The notes under the pieces are model-generated. The model saw only the letters and a list, made by a program, of their open reading frames with translations. It did no database searches and was not told where the DNA came from. From Pseudodesulfovibrio pelocollis (GTDB lineage: Bacteria > Desulfobacterota > Desulfovibrionia > Desulfovibrionales > Desulfovibrionaceae), in the NCBI RefSeq assembly GCF_030282845.1, contig NZ_JASTWE010000032.1, positions 1 to 44,592 on the forward strand: 44,592 nt of DNA, given 5' to 3'. Positions 1 to 8,170 of this stretch are shown one piece after another (within the stretch, counting starts at the first letter, position 1; each line of letters begins with the position of its first letter). The translations under genes and the position numbers were made by a program.

Positions 1-151
1 CCTTGTGCTTCGGGCGTATCCTTAGAGCCCTTGATATTGGATATGAGTAACCGTTGCCGCGCCTGTGCCTCATTTTGTATTTCTTCACCACTGATTTTGG
101 AATCCTTTGCCAGCGGATGCCTTTTGCGCATCTTTGCGATATAGTGCTTCC

Positions 152-418
152 ATGAACAAACCAAATATTGAAAATAACCGTTGGCAAATAGTCAAAAATT
201 GGTGCCGCAATTGGCTGGTCAGCCCCTTTATTCTGTTGCAGCAATGGGCGACCTCAAAAACGTGGATGAGGTGGGGCCAATTCACAAAGGGCGGGTGGCT
301 TCGGCATGAATGGTTACCCAATCTCCTGAGGCATCCGTTTTTTGTGACTATGTGCGGAGTTATAGGGACCGGTATAATGGCGATCATTGTATGGAACTGT
401 ACTGCAGGTGAGAAATAG
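152..418 (+). CDS. Small hypothetical protein with C-terminal membrane segment (doubtful)
   Basis: An 88-residue reading frame with a basic, tryptophan-rich N-terminal part and one hydrophobic stretch near the C-terminus (FFVTMCGVIGTGIMAIIVW), so it could be a small tail-anchored membrane protein. The ATG at 152 was preferred over the upstream in-frame start at 107 because the residues before it look non-coding. No good ribosome binding site is visible. Base composition is clearly lower in GC than the rest of the window, which fits acquired DNA or non-coding sequence. A strong terminator follows at 477-506. I recognise no family. An overlapping minus-strand frame (85-426) is equally long but even less protein-like. 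Confidence 0.35.
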   Translation: MNKPNIENNRWQIVKNWCRNWLVSPFILLQQWATSKTWMRWGQFTKGGWLRHEWLPNLLRHPFFVTMCGVIGTGIMAIIVWNCTAGEK

Positions 419-476
419 CGATTCATTTTGTGCTACATACTATCAATAATACGACGTCTCGAAGAAGCACAACGAA

Positions 477-506
477 AAGGCTCCCAAAAATTGGGAGCCT
501 TTTTTT
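477..506 (+). terminator. Strong intrinsic terminator, likely bidirectional
   Basis: A perfect 11-bp stem (477-487 with 491-501) around an AAA loop, followed by a T-run. A-residues precede the stem, so it can also act on the minus strand, where it lies just downstream of the Mrp-like ATPase gene that ends at 575. Confidence 0.85.
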
Positions 507-574
507 CAACATTTATGGGAAACGCCTTGGGGCGAACCCGGCCTTTTTCATTATCTGCGAGACAAGACGGCGGT

Positions 575-1435
575 CTAGTCCGGGAAGGCGAGCAGGGGTT
601 CGATGACCTGCTGCATGGCCTTGCCCGTGGCCGTGTCGCGGTGGACCTTCATGAAGGGGTAGCCCTCGTCGCCCGAGGCAGTCACCGCGGGGTCCAGGGG
701 GATGCGGCCCAGGAAGCGGACGCCGGATTCCTTGGCCAGTTCCTCGCCGCCGCCGGTGTTGAAGATGTTGTGGACCGCGCCGCAGTCCGGGCAGGCAAAG
801 CCGGACATGTTCTCGACGATGCCGAGGACGCGGTTGCCCAGCTCGCCCACAAAGGAGACCGAGCGGCGCACATCGTCCACGGCCACGCCCTGAGGGGTGG
901 TGACGATGACGGCGATGGCCGTGGGGCCGAGGGTCTGGAGGGTGGAGAGGGGCTCATCGCCCGTGCCGGGGGGACAGTCCACGATGAGGAAGTCGAGGTC
1001 GCCCCACATGACGTCCTCCACGAACTGCTTGATCAGGCCCATCTTGACCGGGCCGCGCCAGATGACGGCCTGCCGGTCGTCCTCAAGCAGGAAACCCAGC
1101 GACATGACCGAGAGGTTCCGGCTCCAGGGCACGGGCTCCATGATCTGGTCGCCCATGTGGGGCTTCTGGCCCTTGAGGGAGAGCAGGCGCGGGATGCTCG
1201 GGCCGTGAACATCCACGTCGAGCAGGCCGACCTTCTTGCCCGCCAGGGACAGGGCCACGGCGATGTTGGCGGCCACGGTGGACTTGCCCACACCGCCCTT
1301 GCCGGACATGACCACGATCTTGTGCTTGATGCGGCCCAGGGTCTTCTGGAGCTTTTCGTCGACCTTGTCGCATCCCTCGGCGCCGGAACAGCTGCCGTCC
1401 GGCGCGGCAGAGGCGCACCCGCTGCATTCGCTCAT
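575..1435 (-). CDS. Mrp/Nbp35-family iron-sulfur carrier P-loop ATPase
   Basis: A 286-residue cytoplasmic P-loop ATPase of the Mrp/ApbC/Nbp35 family, which carries and delivers Fe-S clusters. The N-terminus has four cysteines (residues 4, 7, 16 and 22), as in Nbp35-type carriers. The deviant Walker A motif GKGGVGKST is at 45-53, followed by the D-V-D-V-H-G-P-S switch region, the Walker B-like VDCPPGTGD and a C-terminal CxxC (about residues 215-218) that in this family bridges the dimer and holds a 4Fe-4S cluster. The start at 1435 is preceded by an AGGAGA ribosome binding site. The upstream minus-strand gene encodes a NifX-like cluster-binding protein, which fits a metal-cluster role. The frame continues far upstream, but that extension is not protein-like. 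Confidence 0.93.
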   Translation of the reverse strand: MSECSGCASAAPDGSCSGAEGCDKVDEKLQKTLGRIKHKIVVMSGKGGVGKSTVAANIAVALSLAGKKVGLLDVDVHGPSIPRLLSLKGQKPHMGDQIMEPVPWSRNLSVMSLGFLLEDDRQAVIWRGPVKMGLIKQFVEDVMWGDLDFLIVDCPPGTGDEPLSTLQTLGPTAIAVIVTTPQGVAVDDVRRSVSFVGELGNRVLGIVENMSGFACPDCGAVHNIFNTGGGEELAKESGVRFLGRIPLDPAVTASGDEGYPFMKVHRDTATGKAMQQVIEPLLAFPD

Positions 1436-1560
1436 GTTGATCTCCTGAAAAAAACGGCCCAGGGCCGTGTGAAGGTGGTGATGGTTCCGGGCGTCAGGCC
1501 CGGGCAAGCCCAAAGAGATACCCACAGTCTGGGAAAAGTCAAACCCGGCCCGTGCCGCCC

Positions 1561-1917
1561 TCAGGGGCAGCCGGGCGCGCCGGGCATGGTCATCCGCGAG
1601 AGGCTGTCGTGGTCCAGAGCGTCCACCACCTCGCGAATGCCGCCGGTGAGCCAGGGGATGACGCGCACCCCGCCCTGTTCGAGCAGGGCGCGGGTGTCGG
1701 CGCAGATGGCGCCGCACAGCAAAAGGGATACCCCGCAGGCCAATATGGCGGATGTCCTGTCCATAGGGTCCTTTGAGGGAAGGGATAGGCGGCCTGCGGG
1801 GTAAATTGTGTCGTCACGCATTTCAAACAGCTTGTACTCGTCTGCGTTTTCGCAGACAGAGGCCAGACGGTCCTTGTAGCACGCCAAACAGAGCAGCGTT
1901 CCGGTTTCATGCCGCAT
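1561..1917 (-). CDS. NifB/NifX-family metal-cluster-binding-like protein, divergent
   Basis: About 118 residues with the general layout of the dinitrogenase iron-molybdenum cofactor biosynthesis domain: an N-terminal strand, a GR-containing central stretch, a central LACGVSLLLCGAIC segment and a C-terminal IPWLTGGIREVVDAL that resembles the conserved end of NifX/NifB-like proteins. The segment near residue 10 (CLACYKDRLASVC) is richer in cysteine than usual. In sulfate reducers, such proteins often sit beside Mrp/MinD ATPases, as here, where the ATPase is 126 bp downstream. The start is uncertain: the ATG at 1917 was chosen, but no clear ribosome binding site precedes it and an in-frame GTG lies four codons earlier. 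The assignment is by motif reading only. Confidence 0.7.
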   Translation of the reverse strand: MRHETGTLLCLACYKDRLASVCENADEYKLFEMRDDTIYPAGRLSLPSKDPMDRTSAILACGVSLLLCGAICADTRALLEQGGVRVIPWLTGGIREVVDALDHDSLSRMTMPGAPGCP

Positions 1918-2075
1918 GAGTTGCACTTCGCCAGGACCAATCCGACATGCCCGAAGAGAGCACCAATCGTGCCATCGAAATATGTAGAATGATTTCAACT
2001 GAGTGCCAGAGCGGCAGAGGTGCGGGCGGGCGAAAAATACGTCCGCTCAGGGCTGTGTGGGCAAATTATTCGCCC

Positions 2076-3401
2076 TTACTCGTCCGTGTCGTCGGCCAGA
2101 AGGCGGCGCAGGGTGTCCTTGGAGATGCCCAGTTCCCGGCAGGCGGCCATTTTGCGGCCGTTGTGGCGCTCCACGGCGCGGCTCGCGGCGCGGCGCTTGA
2201 TCTCCTCCATGCTGCCGTTCAATCCGTCGCCTGGCGCGGCGCGGCCGCCGGGATGCAGGTACTCGGGCAGGTGCTCCACCTGGATGAAGCCCGTGGCGCA
2301 GAGGATGAAGGCGTATTCGAGGATGTTCTCCAGCTCGCGGACATTGCCCGGAAAGTCGTGGCGCATGAGCAGGTGGAGCGCATCGCCGCTCAGGCCGCGC
2401 ACGCCCTTGCCCTGAACCGCGTTGAACTCGTCCACGAAGTGGTCCACCAGCAGCGGGATGTCCTCACGCCGCTCGGCCAGGGGCGGCAGGCGCAGGGTGA
2501 CCACGTTGAGGCGGTAGAAGAGGTCCTCGCGGAACGCCCCTTGGGCCACCCGGGCGGTCAGGTCGCGGTTGGTGGCCGCCACCACGCGCACGTCCGCCTT
2601 GATGGGGGCCACCCCGCCCAGGGGCTCGTAGGTCTTTTCCTGGAGGAAGCGCAGCAGCTTGACCTGGAGGTTGCCCGGCAGGTCGCCGATCTCGTCGAGG
2701 AACACGGTGCCGCCCTCGGCCAGGGCGATGCGGCCGGGCTTGTCGGCGCGGGCGTCGGTGAAGGCCCCGGCCTTGTAGCCGAAGAGTTCGGATTCGAGCA
2801 GGGTGTCGGGCAGGGCGCCGCAGTTGACGGCCACAAAGGGGCCGTGCTTGCGCGGGCTCAGGGCGTGGATGGCCCGGGCGAACAATTCCTTGCCCGTGCC
2901 CGAGGGGCCGAGGATCAGGGTCGTGGCCTGGCTGGCGCTGACCTGGGGCAGGATGCCGAAGAGCTTTTCCAGCGCCGGGCTGCGGCCCACGATGTCCTCG
3001 AACCGGTAGAGGGCCTCGACCTTGCGGCGCATGACCTGGATCTCGGTCAGGTCGCGGAAGGTCTCCACCCCGCCCACCACCTCGCCGCTGGCGTTGCGCA
3101 GGGCCGAGGCCGAGATGGAGACCGGCACGCGGGTGCCGCCGCCCCGGACGATGAAGATGGACTTGTTGATGACCCGGCCGCCCTGGCGGATGCAGTGGGC
3201 CATGGCGCACTGGCCGTCGCACAGGCTTGAGCGCAGCACGTCCCAGCATTTGCGGCCCAGGGCCTCGTCGGCCGGGATGCCGGTGATGCGCTGGGCCGAC
3301 TCGTTGAAGTAGGTCACGTTCCAGTCGGCGTCCACGGTGAAGAGGCCGTCCGCGATGGAGGCGAAGACCTCCTCAAGAGGCAGGTTTCGGGGAAAGGACA
3401 T
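2076..3401 (-). CDS. PAS-domain sigma-54-dependent transcriptional activator
   Basis: A 441-residue bacterial enhancer-binding protein. An N-terminal PAS domain (about 10-120) contains a cysteine cluster (CWDV ... CDGQC ... HC), which could bind a cofactor or sense redox. The AAA+ domain follows, with Walker A GPSGTGKE at about 165-172, the sigma-54 contact loop as GAFTDA (212-217, canonical GAFTGA), Walker [10 protein letters not shown] and the R-finger region ATNRDL ... [12 protein letters not shown] Fis-type helix-turn-helix ends the protein ([17 protein letters not shown]). It has no receiver domain, so the signal probably enters through PAS. The start at 3401 follows a perfect AGGAGG 12 nt upstream. 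It lies 150 bp downstream of hypB on the same strand, so its targets may include hydrogenase or metal genes (inference). Confidence 0.93.
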   Translation of the reverse strand: MSFPRNLPLEEVFASIADGLFTVDADWNVTYFNESAQRITGIPADEALGRKCWDVLRSSLCDGQCAMAHCIRQGGRVINKSIFIVRGGGTRVPVSISASALRNASGEVVGGVETFRDLTEIQVMRRKVEALYRFEDIVGRSPALEKLFGILPQVSASQATTLILGPSGTGKELFARAIHALSPRKHGPFVAVNCGALPDTLLESELFGYKAGAFTDARADKPGRIALAEGGTVFLDEIGDLPGNLQVKLLRFLQEKTYEPLGGVAPIKADVRVVAATNRDLTARVAQGAFREDLFYRLNVVTLRLPPLAERREDIPLLVDHFVDEFNAVQGKGVRGLSGDALHLLMRHDFPGNVRELENILEYAFILCATGFIQVEHLPEYLHPGGRAAPGDGLNGSMEEIKRRAASRAVERHNGRKMAACRELGISKDTLRRLLADDTDE

Positions 3402-3471
3402 GGCCCGACCATACCTCCTGGCGCGGATTCTGCCAATGGGGCGCGGCGGCCTTTCGCCGCCCGGACGCGAA

Positions 3472-3499
3472 ACCCCCTCCGCCCGGGGGCAGAGGGGGT
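3472..3499 (-). terminator. GC-rich hairpin after hypB
   Basis: An 8-bp inverted repeat (3472-3479 with 3492-3499) between hypB and the activator gene. On the minus strand, GAGGGGGT is followed only by TTTCG, so it is a weak terminator or attenuator at best. Confidence 0.4.
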
Positions 3500-3550
3500 G
3501 GAAGTCTTGGCAATATTCAATGTCGGCAACGCCCCGACCTACCCGTCGGC

Positions 3551-4210
3551 CTAGAGCTTTTCGGCCCGGCGGGCGCGCAGCCAGTCGTACCAGGCGTTCA
3601 TGTTTTCGCCGGTGCGGGCCGACACGGTGATGACCTCGATGTCCTTGTTCAGCTTGCGGGCGTGGCCTGCGGCCTTTTCCAGGTCGAAGTCCACATAGGG
3701 CAGGAGGTCCACCTTGTTGAGCAGCATGACCGAGGAGATGTGGAACATGAGGGGGTATTTTTCGGGCTTGTCGTCGCCCTCGGCCACGGACAGCAGCGTG
3801 ACCTTGTAGTCCTCGCCCACCTCGAACTCGGCCGGGCACACGAGGTTGCCCACGTTTTCCACAAAGAGGATGTCCACCTCGTCCATGTCCAGGGCCTTGA
3901 TGGCGTCGAGGACCATGCCCGAATCCAGGTGGCAGCCGCCCTCGGTGTTGATCTGCACGGCCTGGGCGCCGGTGGCGGCCACGCGCCGGGCGTCGTTGTC
4001 GGTTTGCAGGTCCCCTTCGACCACGGCCATGCGAAACTCGTCGCGCAGGTCGGTCAGGGTGCGTTCAAGCACGGAGGTCTTGCCCGCGCCGGGCGAACTC
4101 ATCAGGTTCAGACACAATATTTTCTTGGCCTTGAATGTGGCGCGCAGTTCATCGGCGAGCCGGTCGTTGGCTTCGAGCACGTTGCGGATAATGGTCACTT
4201 CCTTGGACAT
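3551..4210 (-). CDS. hypB: Hydrogenase nickel incorporation GTPase HypB
   Basis: A 219-residue cytoplasmic GTPase that, with HypA, inserts nickel into [NiFe] hydrogenase. The P-loop SSPGAGKTS is at 38-46. The shared G-domain metal site is present as C93-H94 in GGCHLDSG and C125 in NLVCPAEF. The family sequence EGDLQTDNDA and the LLNKVDLL guanine-specificity motif are also present. It is the short form: the N-terminal CxxCGC high-affinity site and any His-rich stretch are missing, so it is a delivery GTPase without nickel storage. Start at 4210 with AGAGGT upstream. It lies 53 bp downstream of hypA on the same strand. Confidence 0.96.
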   Translation of the reverse strand: MSKEVTIIRNVLEANDRLADELRATFKAKKILCLNLMSSPGAGKTSVLERTLTDLRDEFRMAVVEGDLQTDNDARRVAATGAQAVQINTEGGCHLDSGMVLDAIKALDMDEVDILFVENVGNLVCPAEFEVGEDYKVTLLSVAEGDDKPEKYPLMFHISSVMLLNKVDLLPYVDFDLEKAAGHARKLNKDIEVITVSARTGENMNAWYDWLRARRAEKL

Positions 4211-4263
4211 GGGGTACCTCTTCTCGTTGCGCCGGGGCTGTGAAAAACACGCGGGCCTGGCCG

Positions 4264-4617
4264 CTACTCGTCGTCGATCTCGATGGAGTCGATGAGCATC
4301 TCCTTGCCTTGCAGCACGGTGTGGCCAAGCAGCGCCTCGCATTTGGGGCAGGGCATGCACCGCGAATGGTCGGGGCTGAACTCCTCGCCGCACTCGCCGC
4401 AGGCCACCCGGATGGGTACCTCGACCACTTCGAGCTTCGAGCCGTCGAATTCGCCGCCGGGCGTGAGGGCGTCCCAGGCAAAGATGAGGGATTCCGTGAC
4501 CACTCCGGCCAGTGCGCCGTTCTTGATCACCACTTTCTTGAGCCGGTGGCCGTCGTGCTTGATCATCTCCTCGCGCAGGATGCCGAGGATGGATTGGACA
4601 ATGGACATTTCATGCAT
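4264..4617 (-). CDS. hypA: Hydrogenase nickel chaperone HypA
   Basis: A 117-residue nickel chaperone. It begins MHEMS, where His2 and the N-terminus bind nickel in known HypA proteins, and carries the structural zinc site as two CxxC pairs (C73/C76 and C90/C93) with an extra C87. The length is normal. The ATG at 4617 was chosen because HypA must begin Met-His-Glu; the longer frame to 4677 has no support. hypB follows 53 bp downstream, forming a hypAB unit. The hydrogenase genes themselves are not in this window. Confidence 0.95.
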   Translation of the reverse strand: MHEMSIVQSILGILREEMIKHDGHRLKKVVIKNGALAGVVTESLIFAWDALTPGGEFDGSKLEVVEVPIRVACGECGEEFSPDHSRCMPCPKCEALLGHTVLQGKEMLIDSIEIDDE

Positions 4618-4825
4618 GGAGAGATCGCTTACCCCATAAACACGATGGGGGCAAGAGGGCATGAACGCCTTGATCAAACACGACTTTTCAGGGCGGAAAT
4701 AGCGACAAGTGAGTCATGGCGTCCGGTTATGTCGTTGCGCCTCCCCGGGAAACCGGGTAGGATGATCAAACGCGCAACCTTCCGGCGGCGCTGCCCATCC
4801 CCGGCCAACCCCAGCGCGAGGAACC

Positions 4826-6718
4826 ATGCGGCTCAGACAGATCACCTTCATCAGCATCGCCATCCTCACCCTGGTCTTTCTCGCCATCGAGGTCTGGGTC
4901 GCCAGTTCAGTGGTCAAGGACGGGTTCGATTCGCTGGAGCGCGGCTTTGCCGCGGCCGAGGCCCGGCGGGTCAGAAACGGCGTCCTGCGCGAGGTCCAGG
5001 CCCTGGACACCTTTGTCTGGGACTGGGCGTCCTGGGACGACACCTACCATTTCGCCCGCACCGGCAATCCTGACTACGTCGAATCCAACCTGCCCATCGA
5101 GACCTTCAGCAACCAGTCCCTTTGCGCGGTCATCATCGCCGACGTGGAAGGGCGCGTGGTCTTTGGCCGCGCTCTGGACGCGGAGGGCGAATACGACGGC
5201 GCGCTGCTGGCCGATCTGGTGGCGGCCATGGGCCGGGGCGACCTGCCCGCCGCATCGCCCGGGGTGGAGGAGGAGGCGGGCCGGGGCGGCCTGCTGGTCC
5301 TGCCCGAGGGGGCCATGCTCATCGTGCGCCGCGACATTCTCGACTCGCAGGACAACGGCCCGCCCTCGGGGCGCATGCTCATGGCCCGTCGGCTGGACGA
5401 CGCCATGCGGCAGGCCATCTCCCTGCGGCTTGAACTGCCGGTGGTCTTTCATCCCCTGGTGGACGGGCGGTCCGCCCCGGGCCTGGACGGCGGGTTGGTG
5501 GCGTCGCTGACCGTCGGGGAAGGGACTGCGGTCGTGCCCCGCGACGGCGAGACCATCGACGCCTATGCCCTGCTCCGCGATATCGGCGGCCATCCCGGGC
5601 TGGTGGTCCAGGCCGTGGGCGGCCGGGCCATTTCCAAGAAGGGCCGCGTCGTTGCCAATCTGAACTTCATGATCCTGTCCGCCGCGCTGGTGGCCTTCGG
5701 CCTGCTCGTCTTCTATCTGCTGCGGCGCAAGGTGCTCTCGCGGGTGGAGAGCCTCAACAGCCAGGTCCGGGCCCTGGACATGACCGGCGCGGGCGGGGTC
5801 CACATTGATGGGCGCGACGAGATCGCCGAGCTGGCCCGCGACATCAACGCCATGTTGGCCCATATCGCCGAGAGCCGGCAGGCGCTCCAGGCGGCTCATG
5901 ACGACCTGGAAAGGCGCGTGGCCGAGCGGACCGTGGAGCTTGAGGAAGCCAACCGGGAGCTGAAGTGGCTCGATCAGGCCAAGTCGCACTTTCTCTCGTC
6001 CACGTCCCATGAGCTGCGCACTCCGCTCACGTCCATCCTCGGCTTTGTCAAGCTCATGGAGCGGACCTTCAAGGAGTCCTTCGGGCCGAGCCTTGAGGCG
6101 TGCGACGAGCCGCCGGAGCGCATCGCCAAGCACCTCCAGAATTTCAAAATCGTCAGGACCGAGGCCGAGCGCCTGAGCCGCCTGATCAACGACCTGCTCG
6201 ACTTCAGCAAGATCACGGCGGGCCGCATGGACTGGCAGGAAAGCGACGTGCGGGCCGACGAGCTGGTGCGCGACGCCGTGGCCGCCATCTCGGGCCAGCT
6301 GGACGGGAATCCTGACCTTGCGCTGGTGGAGGACGTGCCCCCGGACCTGCCCCTGCTGCGCGTGAGCCGCGACCGGATTCTCCAGGTACTGATCAATCTG
6401 CTCGGCAACGCCGTCAAGCACACCGAGCGCGGGCACATCCGGGTCTCGGTCCGGGCCGTGGCCGACGCTGTGGAGTTTTCCGTGGCAGACACGGGCATTG
6501 GCATCCACCCCGATGACCGGGAGCGCATCTTCGAGGTGTTTTTCCAGTCAAGCCAGGCGCATCCCCCGTCATCGCGGCCCGTGGGCACCGGGCTCGGGCT
6601 GGCCATCTGCAAGGAGATCATCGAGCATTACGGCGGCTCCATCCGGGCCGAATCCGAGCCCGGCCAGGGCAGCGTCTTCACCTTCAGCCTGCCGCACTCC
6701 CTGGTGGTGCCGCTGTGA
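4826..6718 (+). CDS. CHASE4-type membrane sensor histidine kinase
   Basis: A 630-residue sensor kinase. TM1 covers about residues 7-27. The periplasmic part (about 30-275) has the CHASE4-like segment with [12 protein letters not shown] and is followed by TM2 near 281-300 and a HAMP plus coiled coil. The HisKA box [11 protein letters not shown] has the phospho-acceptor at His395. The HATPase domain has N-box [11 protein letters not shown]1 DTGIGI and G2 GTGLGL. No receiver domain or adjacent response regulator gene is present, so it is an orphan here. It is divergent from hypA with about 208 bp between. The ATG at 4826 (MRLRQI) follows a GCGAGGAACC sequence. The ligand is unknown. Confidence 0.92.
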   Translation: MRLRQITFISIAILTLVFLAIEVWVASSVVKDGFDSLERGFAAAEARRVRNGVLREVQALDTFVWDWASWDDTYHFARTGNPDYVESNLPIETFSNQSLCAVIIADVEGRVVFGRALDAEGEYDGALLADLVAAMGRGDLPAASPGVEEEAGRGGLLVLPEGAMLIVRRDILDSQDNGPPSGRMLMARRLDDAMRQAISLRLELPVVFHPLVDGRSAPGLDGGLVASLTVGEGTAVVPRDGETIDAYALLRDIGGHPGLVVQAVGGRAISKKGRVVANLNFMILSAALVAFGLLVFYLLRRKVLSRVESLNSQVRALDMTGAGGVHIDGRDEIAELARDINAMLAHIAESRQALQAAHDDLERRVAERTVELEEANRELKWLDQAKSHFLSSTSHELRTPLTSILGFVKLMERTFKESFGPSLEACDEPPERIAKHLQNFKIVRTEAERLSRLINDLLDFSKITAGRMDWQESDVRADELVRDAVAAISGQLDGNPDLALVEDVPPDLPLLRVSRDRILQVLINLLGNAVKHTERGHIRVSVRAVADAVEFSVADTGIGIHPDDRERIFEVFFQSSQAHPPSSRPVGTGLGLAICKEIIEHYGGSIRAESEPGQGSVFTFSLPHSLVVPL

Positions 6719-6743
6719 GAGCGGCGGTGCGCCGCGATCAGCT

Positions 6744-6835
6744 CCGGGCTTGATACCAACCCCGATCCGAGCCTGACATCAACTTCGATACGGGCTTGAC
6801 ATCAACCCCGATACGGGCTTGACATCAACCCCGAT
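6744..6835 (+). repeat. Four tandem 23-bp repeats carrying TTGACA boxes
   Basis: Four head-to-tail 23-bp units (6744-6766, 6767-6789, 6790-6812, 6813-6835) and the start of a fifth. Units 3 and 4 are identical; 1 and 2 differ at a few positions. Units 3 and 4 contain CTTGACATC, so each brings a -35-like hexamer. They lie directly upstream of the FMN riboswitch. Confidence 0.92.
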
Positions 6836-6847
6836 CCGGGCTTTGCT
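6819..6847 (+). promoter_or_regulatory. Probable sigma-70 promoter for the riboswitch-ribB transcript
   Basis: TTGACA at 6819-6824 in the last tandem repeat unit, a 17-bp spacer, and TTTGCT at 6842-6847 as a -10 box. Transcription would then start about 10 bases before the FMN aptamer. Confidence 0.5.
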
Positions 6848-6856
6848 GGCCCCGCT

Positions 6857-7000
6857 TGTTCTCAGGGCGGGGTGAAAGTCCCCACCGGCGGTGATCCGGC
6901 CTTGGCCGGAAAGCCCGCGAGCGCTCCCCCGGGTGGGGGAGGTCAGCAGACCCGGTGCGACTCCGGGGCCGACGGTAACAGTCCGGATGAAAGAGAATGA
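6857..7000 (+). ncRNA. FMN riboswitch (RFN element)
   Basis: The conserved RFN elements are in order: TCTCAGGGCGGGGTGAAAG, CCCCACCGGCGGTGAT, AGCCCGCGAGCG, GGTCAGCAGACCCGGTG, GGCCGACGGTAACAGTC and CGGATGAAAGAGAA. It precedes ribB by about 120 bases. Between aptamer and gene is a GC-rich hairpin (about 7048-7070) with no T-run, so control is probably at translation or by Rho rather than by an intrinsic terminator. Confidence 0.95.
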
Positions 7001-7104
7001 GGCAGTCCGCTCCGTGCCCGGGTGCTTGCGCCTGGGCCGCGCCTGCTCCCGCGCGCTTGCGCCGGGAGGCTGTCTAGTCATGCGCCCTGATTCACCCTGA
7101 CTCT

Positions 7105-7118
7105 TGCAAGGAGTTGCA
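7105..7118 (+). promoter_or_regulatory. Shine-Dalgarno of ribB in a hairpin loop
   Basis: TGCAA and TTGCA form a perfect 5-bp stem with GGAG as the loop, just before the ribB ATG at 7121. This may help couple the riboswitch to translation. Confidence 0.5.
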
Positions 7119-7120
7119 CG

Positions 7121-7774
7121 ATGAATCAGTCCCTGCTCACCCGGTTCGGCACACCCGCCGAACGTGTCGAAAACGCCCTGGCCGCCCTGCGCGACGGCCA
7201 AGGCATCCTGGTCGTGGACAACGAGGACCGGGAAAACGAAGGCGACCTCATCTTCGCCGCCCAGACCCTGACCGCGGCACAGATGGCCCTGCTCATCCGC
7301 GAATGCAGCGGCATCGTCTGCCTGTGCCTGACCGAGGGAAAGGCGCGGGCGCTGAACCTGCCCATGATGGTGGAGAGAAACGGCAGCCGCCATCAGACCG
7401 CCTTCACGGTGTCCATCGAGGCCGCGCCCGGCGTGACCACCGGGGTCTCGGCCTCGGACCGCACGGCCACGATCCTGGCCGCGGTGGCCGACGGGGCGGT
7501 GCCGTCCGACCTGGTCAGCCCCGGCCACGTCTTCCCGCTGCGCGCCCGGCCCGGCGGGGTGCTGGAGCGGGCCGGTCATACCGAGGCCACAGTGGACCTG
7601 ACACGGCTGGCCGGGCTCGCCCCCTGCGGCGTGCTCTGCGAGTTGACCAATGCTGACGGCACCATGGCCCGCCTGCCAGAGATCGTGTCTTTTGCCGACC
7701 GCCACGGCTTCCCTGTCTGCGCCGTGGAAGACATCATCGCCTACCGCCGCGCCCGGGAGCGGGCAGCCGCCTGA
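7121..7774 (+). CDS. ribB: 3,4-dihydroxy-2-butanone 4-phosphate synthase RibB
   Basis: A 217-residue cytoplasmic enzyme that converts ribulose 5-phosphate to 3,4-dihydroxy-2-butanone 4-phosphate plus formate, a riboflavin precursor step. The active-site acidic loop [15 protein letters not shown], the metal and substrate segment [24 protein letters not shown] and the late [12 protein letters not shown] block are all present. The protein is the stand-alone RibB domain, not a RibBA fusion. It is controlled by the FMN riboswitch upstream and ends before a perfect hairpin at 7803-7837. Confidence 0.97.
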   Translation: MNQSLLTRFGTPAERVENALAALRDGQGILVVDNEDRENEGDLIFAAQTLTAAQMALLIRECSGIVCLCLTEGKARALNLPMMVERNGSRHQTAFTVSIEAAPGVTTGVSASDRTATILAAVADGAVPSDLVSPGHVFPLRARPGGVLERAGHTEATVDLTRLAGLAPCGVLCELTNADGTMARLPEIVSFADRHGFPVCAVEDIIAYRRARERAAA

Positions 7775-7802
7775 CGGCATACAGCCCGGCCATGAACGTG
7801 AA

Positions 7803-7837
7803 GCGGGCCGCCCATCCTGTGAGGATGGGCGGCCCGC
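7803..7837. terminator. Perfect 15-bp hairpin between convergent genes
   Basis: A 15-bp perfect stem (7803-7817 with 7823-7837) around TGTGA. It lies between ribB and the minus-strand 47-aa gene. It lacks a clear T-run on either strand, so it may be an RNA-stabilising hairpin or a Rho-assisted terminator. Confidence 0.55.
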
Positions 7838-7860
7838 ATGATTGTGGTCGCGGAGTCGGT

Positions 7861-8004
7861 TCAGGCCAGCACGAGTCGGTAGAGCACCCTCTCGTAACAG
7901 GAGCACACGGCGCGGGCCGGGGCGTGGCCCATGCCCAGGCAGCGCAGGCGACAGTAGACGTGCAGCGGATTGAATTTGTGTTGCAGATGCGCACGCAGCG
8001 ACAT
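7861..8004 (-). CDS. Small 47-residue basic, cysteine-containing protein
   Basis: A 47-codon frame that begins MSLRAHLQHKFNPLHVYC and ends YRLVLA. It is basic, with four Cys, four His and no membrane segment. A good ribosome binding site (AAGGAAGG) lies about 7 nt before the ATG, and codon third positions are mostly G/C. It is flanked by the hairpin at 7803-7837. I do not recognise a domain, but the compact pattern (HLQHKFNPLHVYCRLR) looks like a real small protein, and I suspect that relatives exist in other Desulfovibrio-like genomes. The function is unknown. Confidence 0.6.
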   Translation of the reverse strand: MSLRAHLQHKFNPLHVYCRLRCLGMGHAPARAVCSCYERVLYRLVLA

Positions 8005-8170
8005 GGTTTACCTTCCTTGCTTGCCGCTCTTATCGGCAAGATCCGGGCAGAGGATTAGCCGGGGCCGAAAAAAACGGGTATGACGCGCCGTTTGCCCAGA
8101 CAAACTGATTCCGCTTATTCCATCGGGGCCTTGGAGTCAAGCCTTTGGGGCGGGCCAGCGGGGCGGGGCA

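Noticed and set aside
428-1804. Long plus-strand frame of 458 codons antisense to the Mrp-like ATPase
   Set aside because: Low-complexity antisense frame caused by high GC; the minus-strand protein has clear motifs. The same holds for the long antisense frames at 1947-3230, 8198-10216, 10333-12705, 13008-15926 and 39436-42204.
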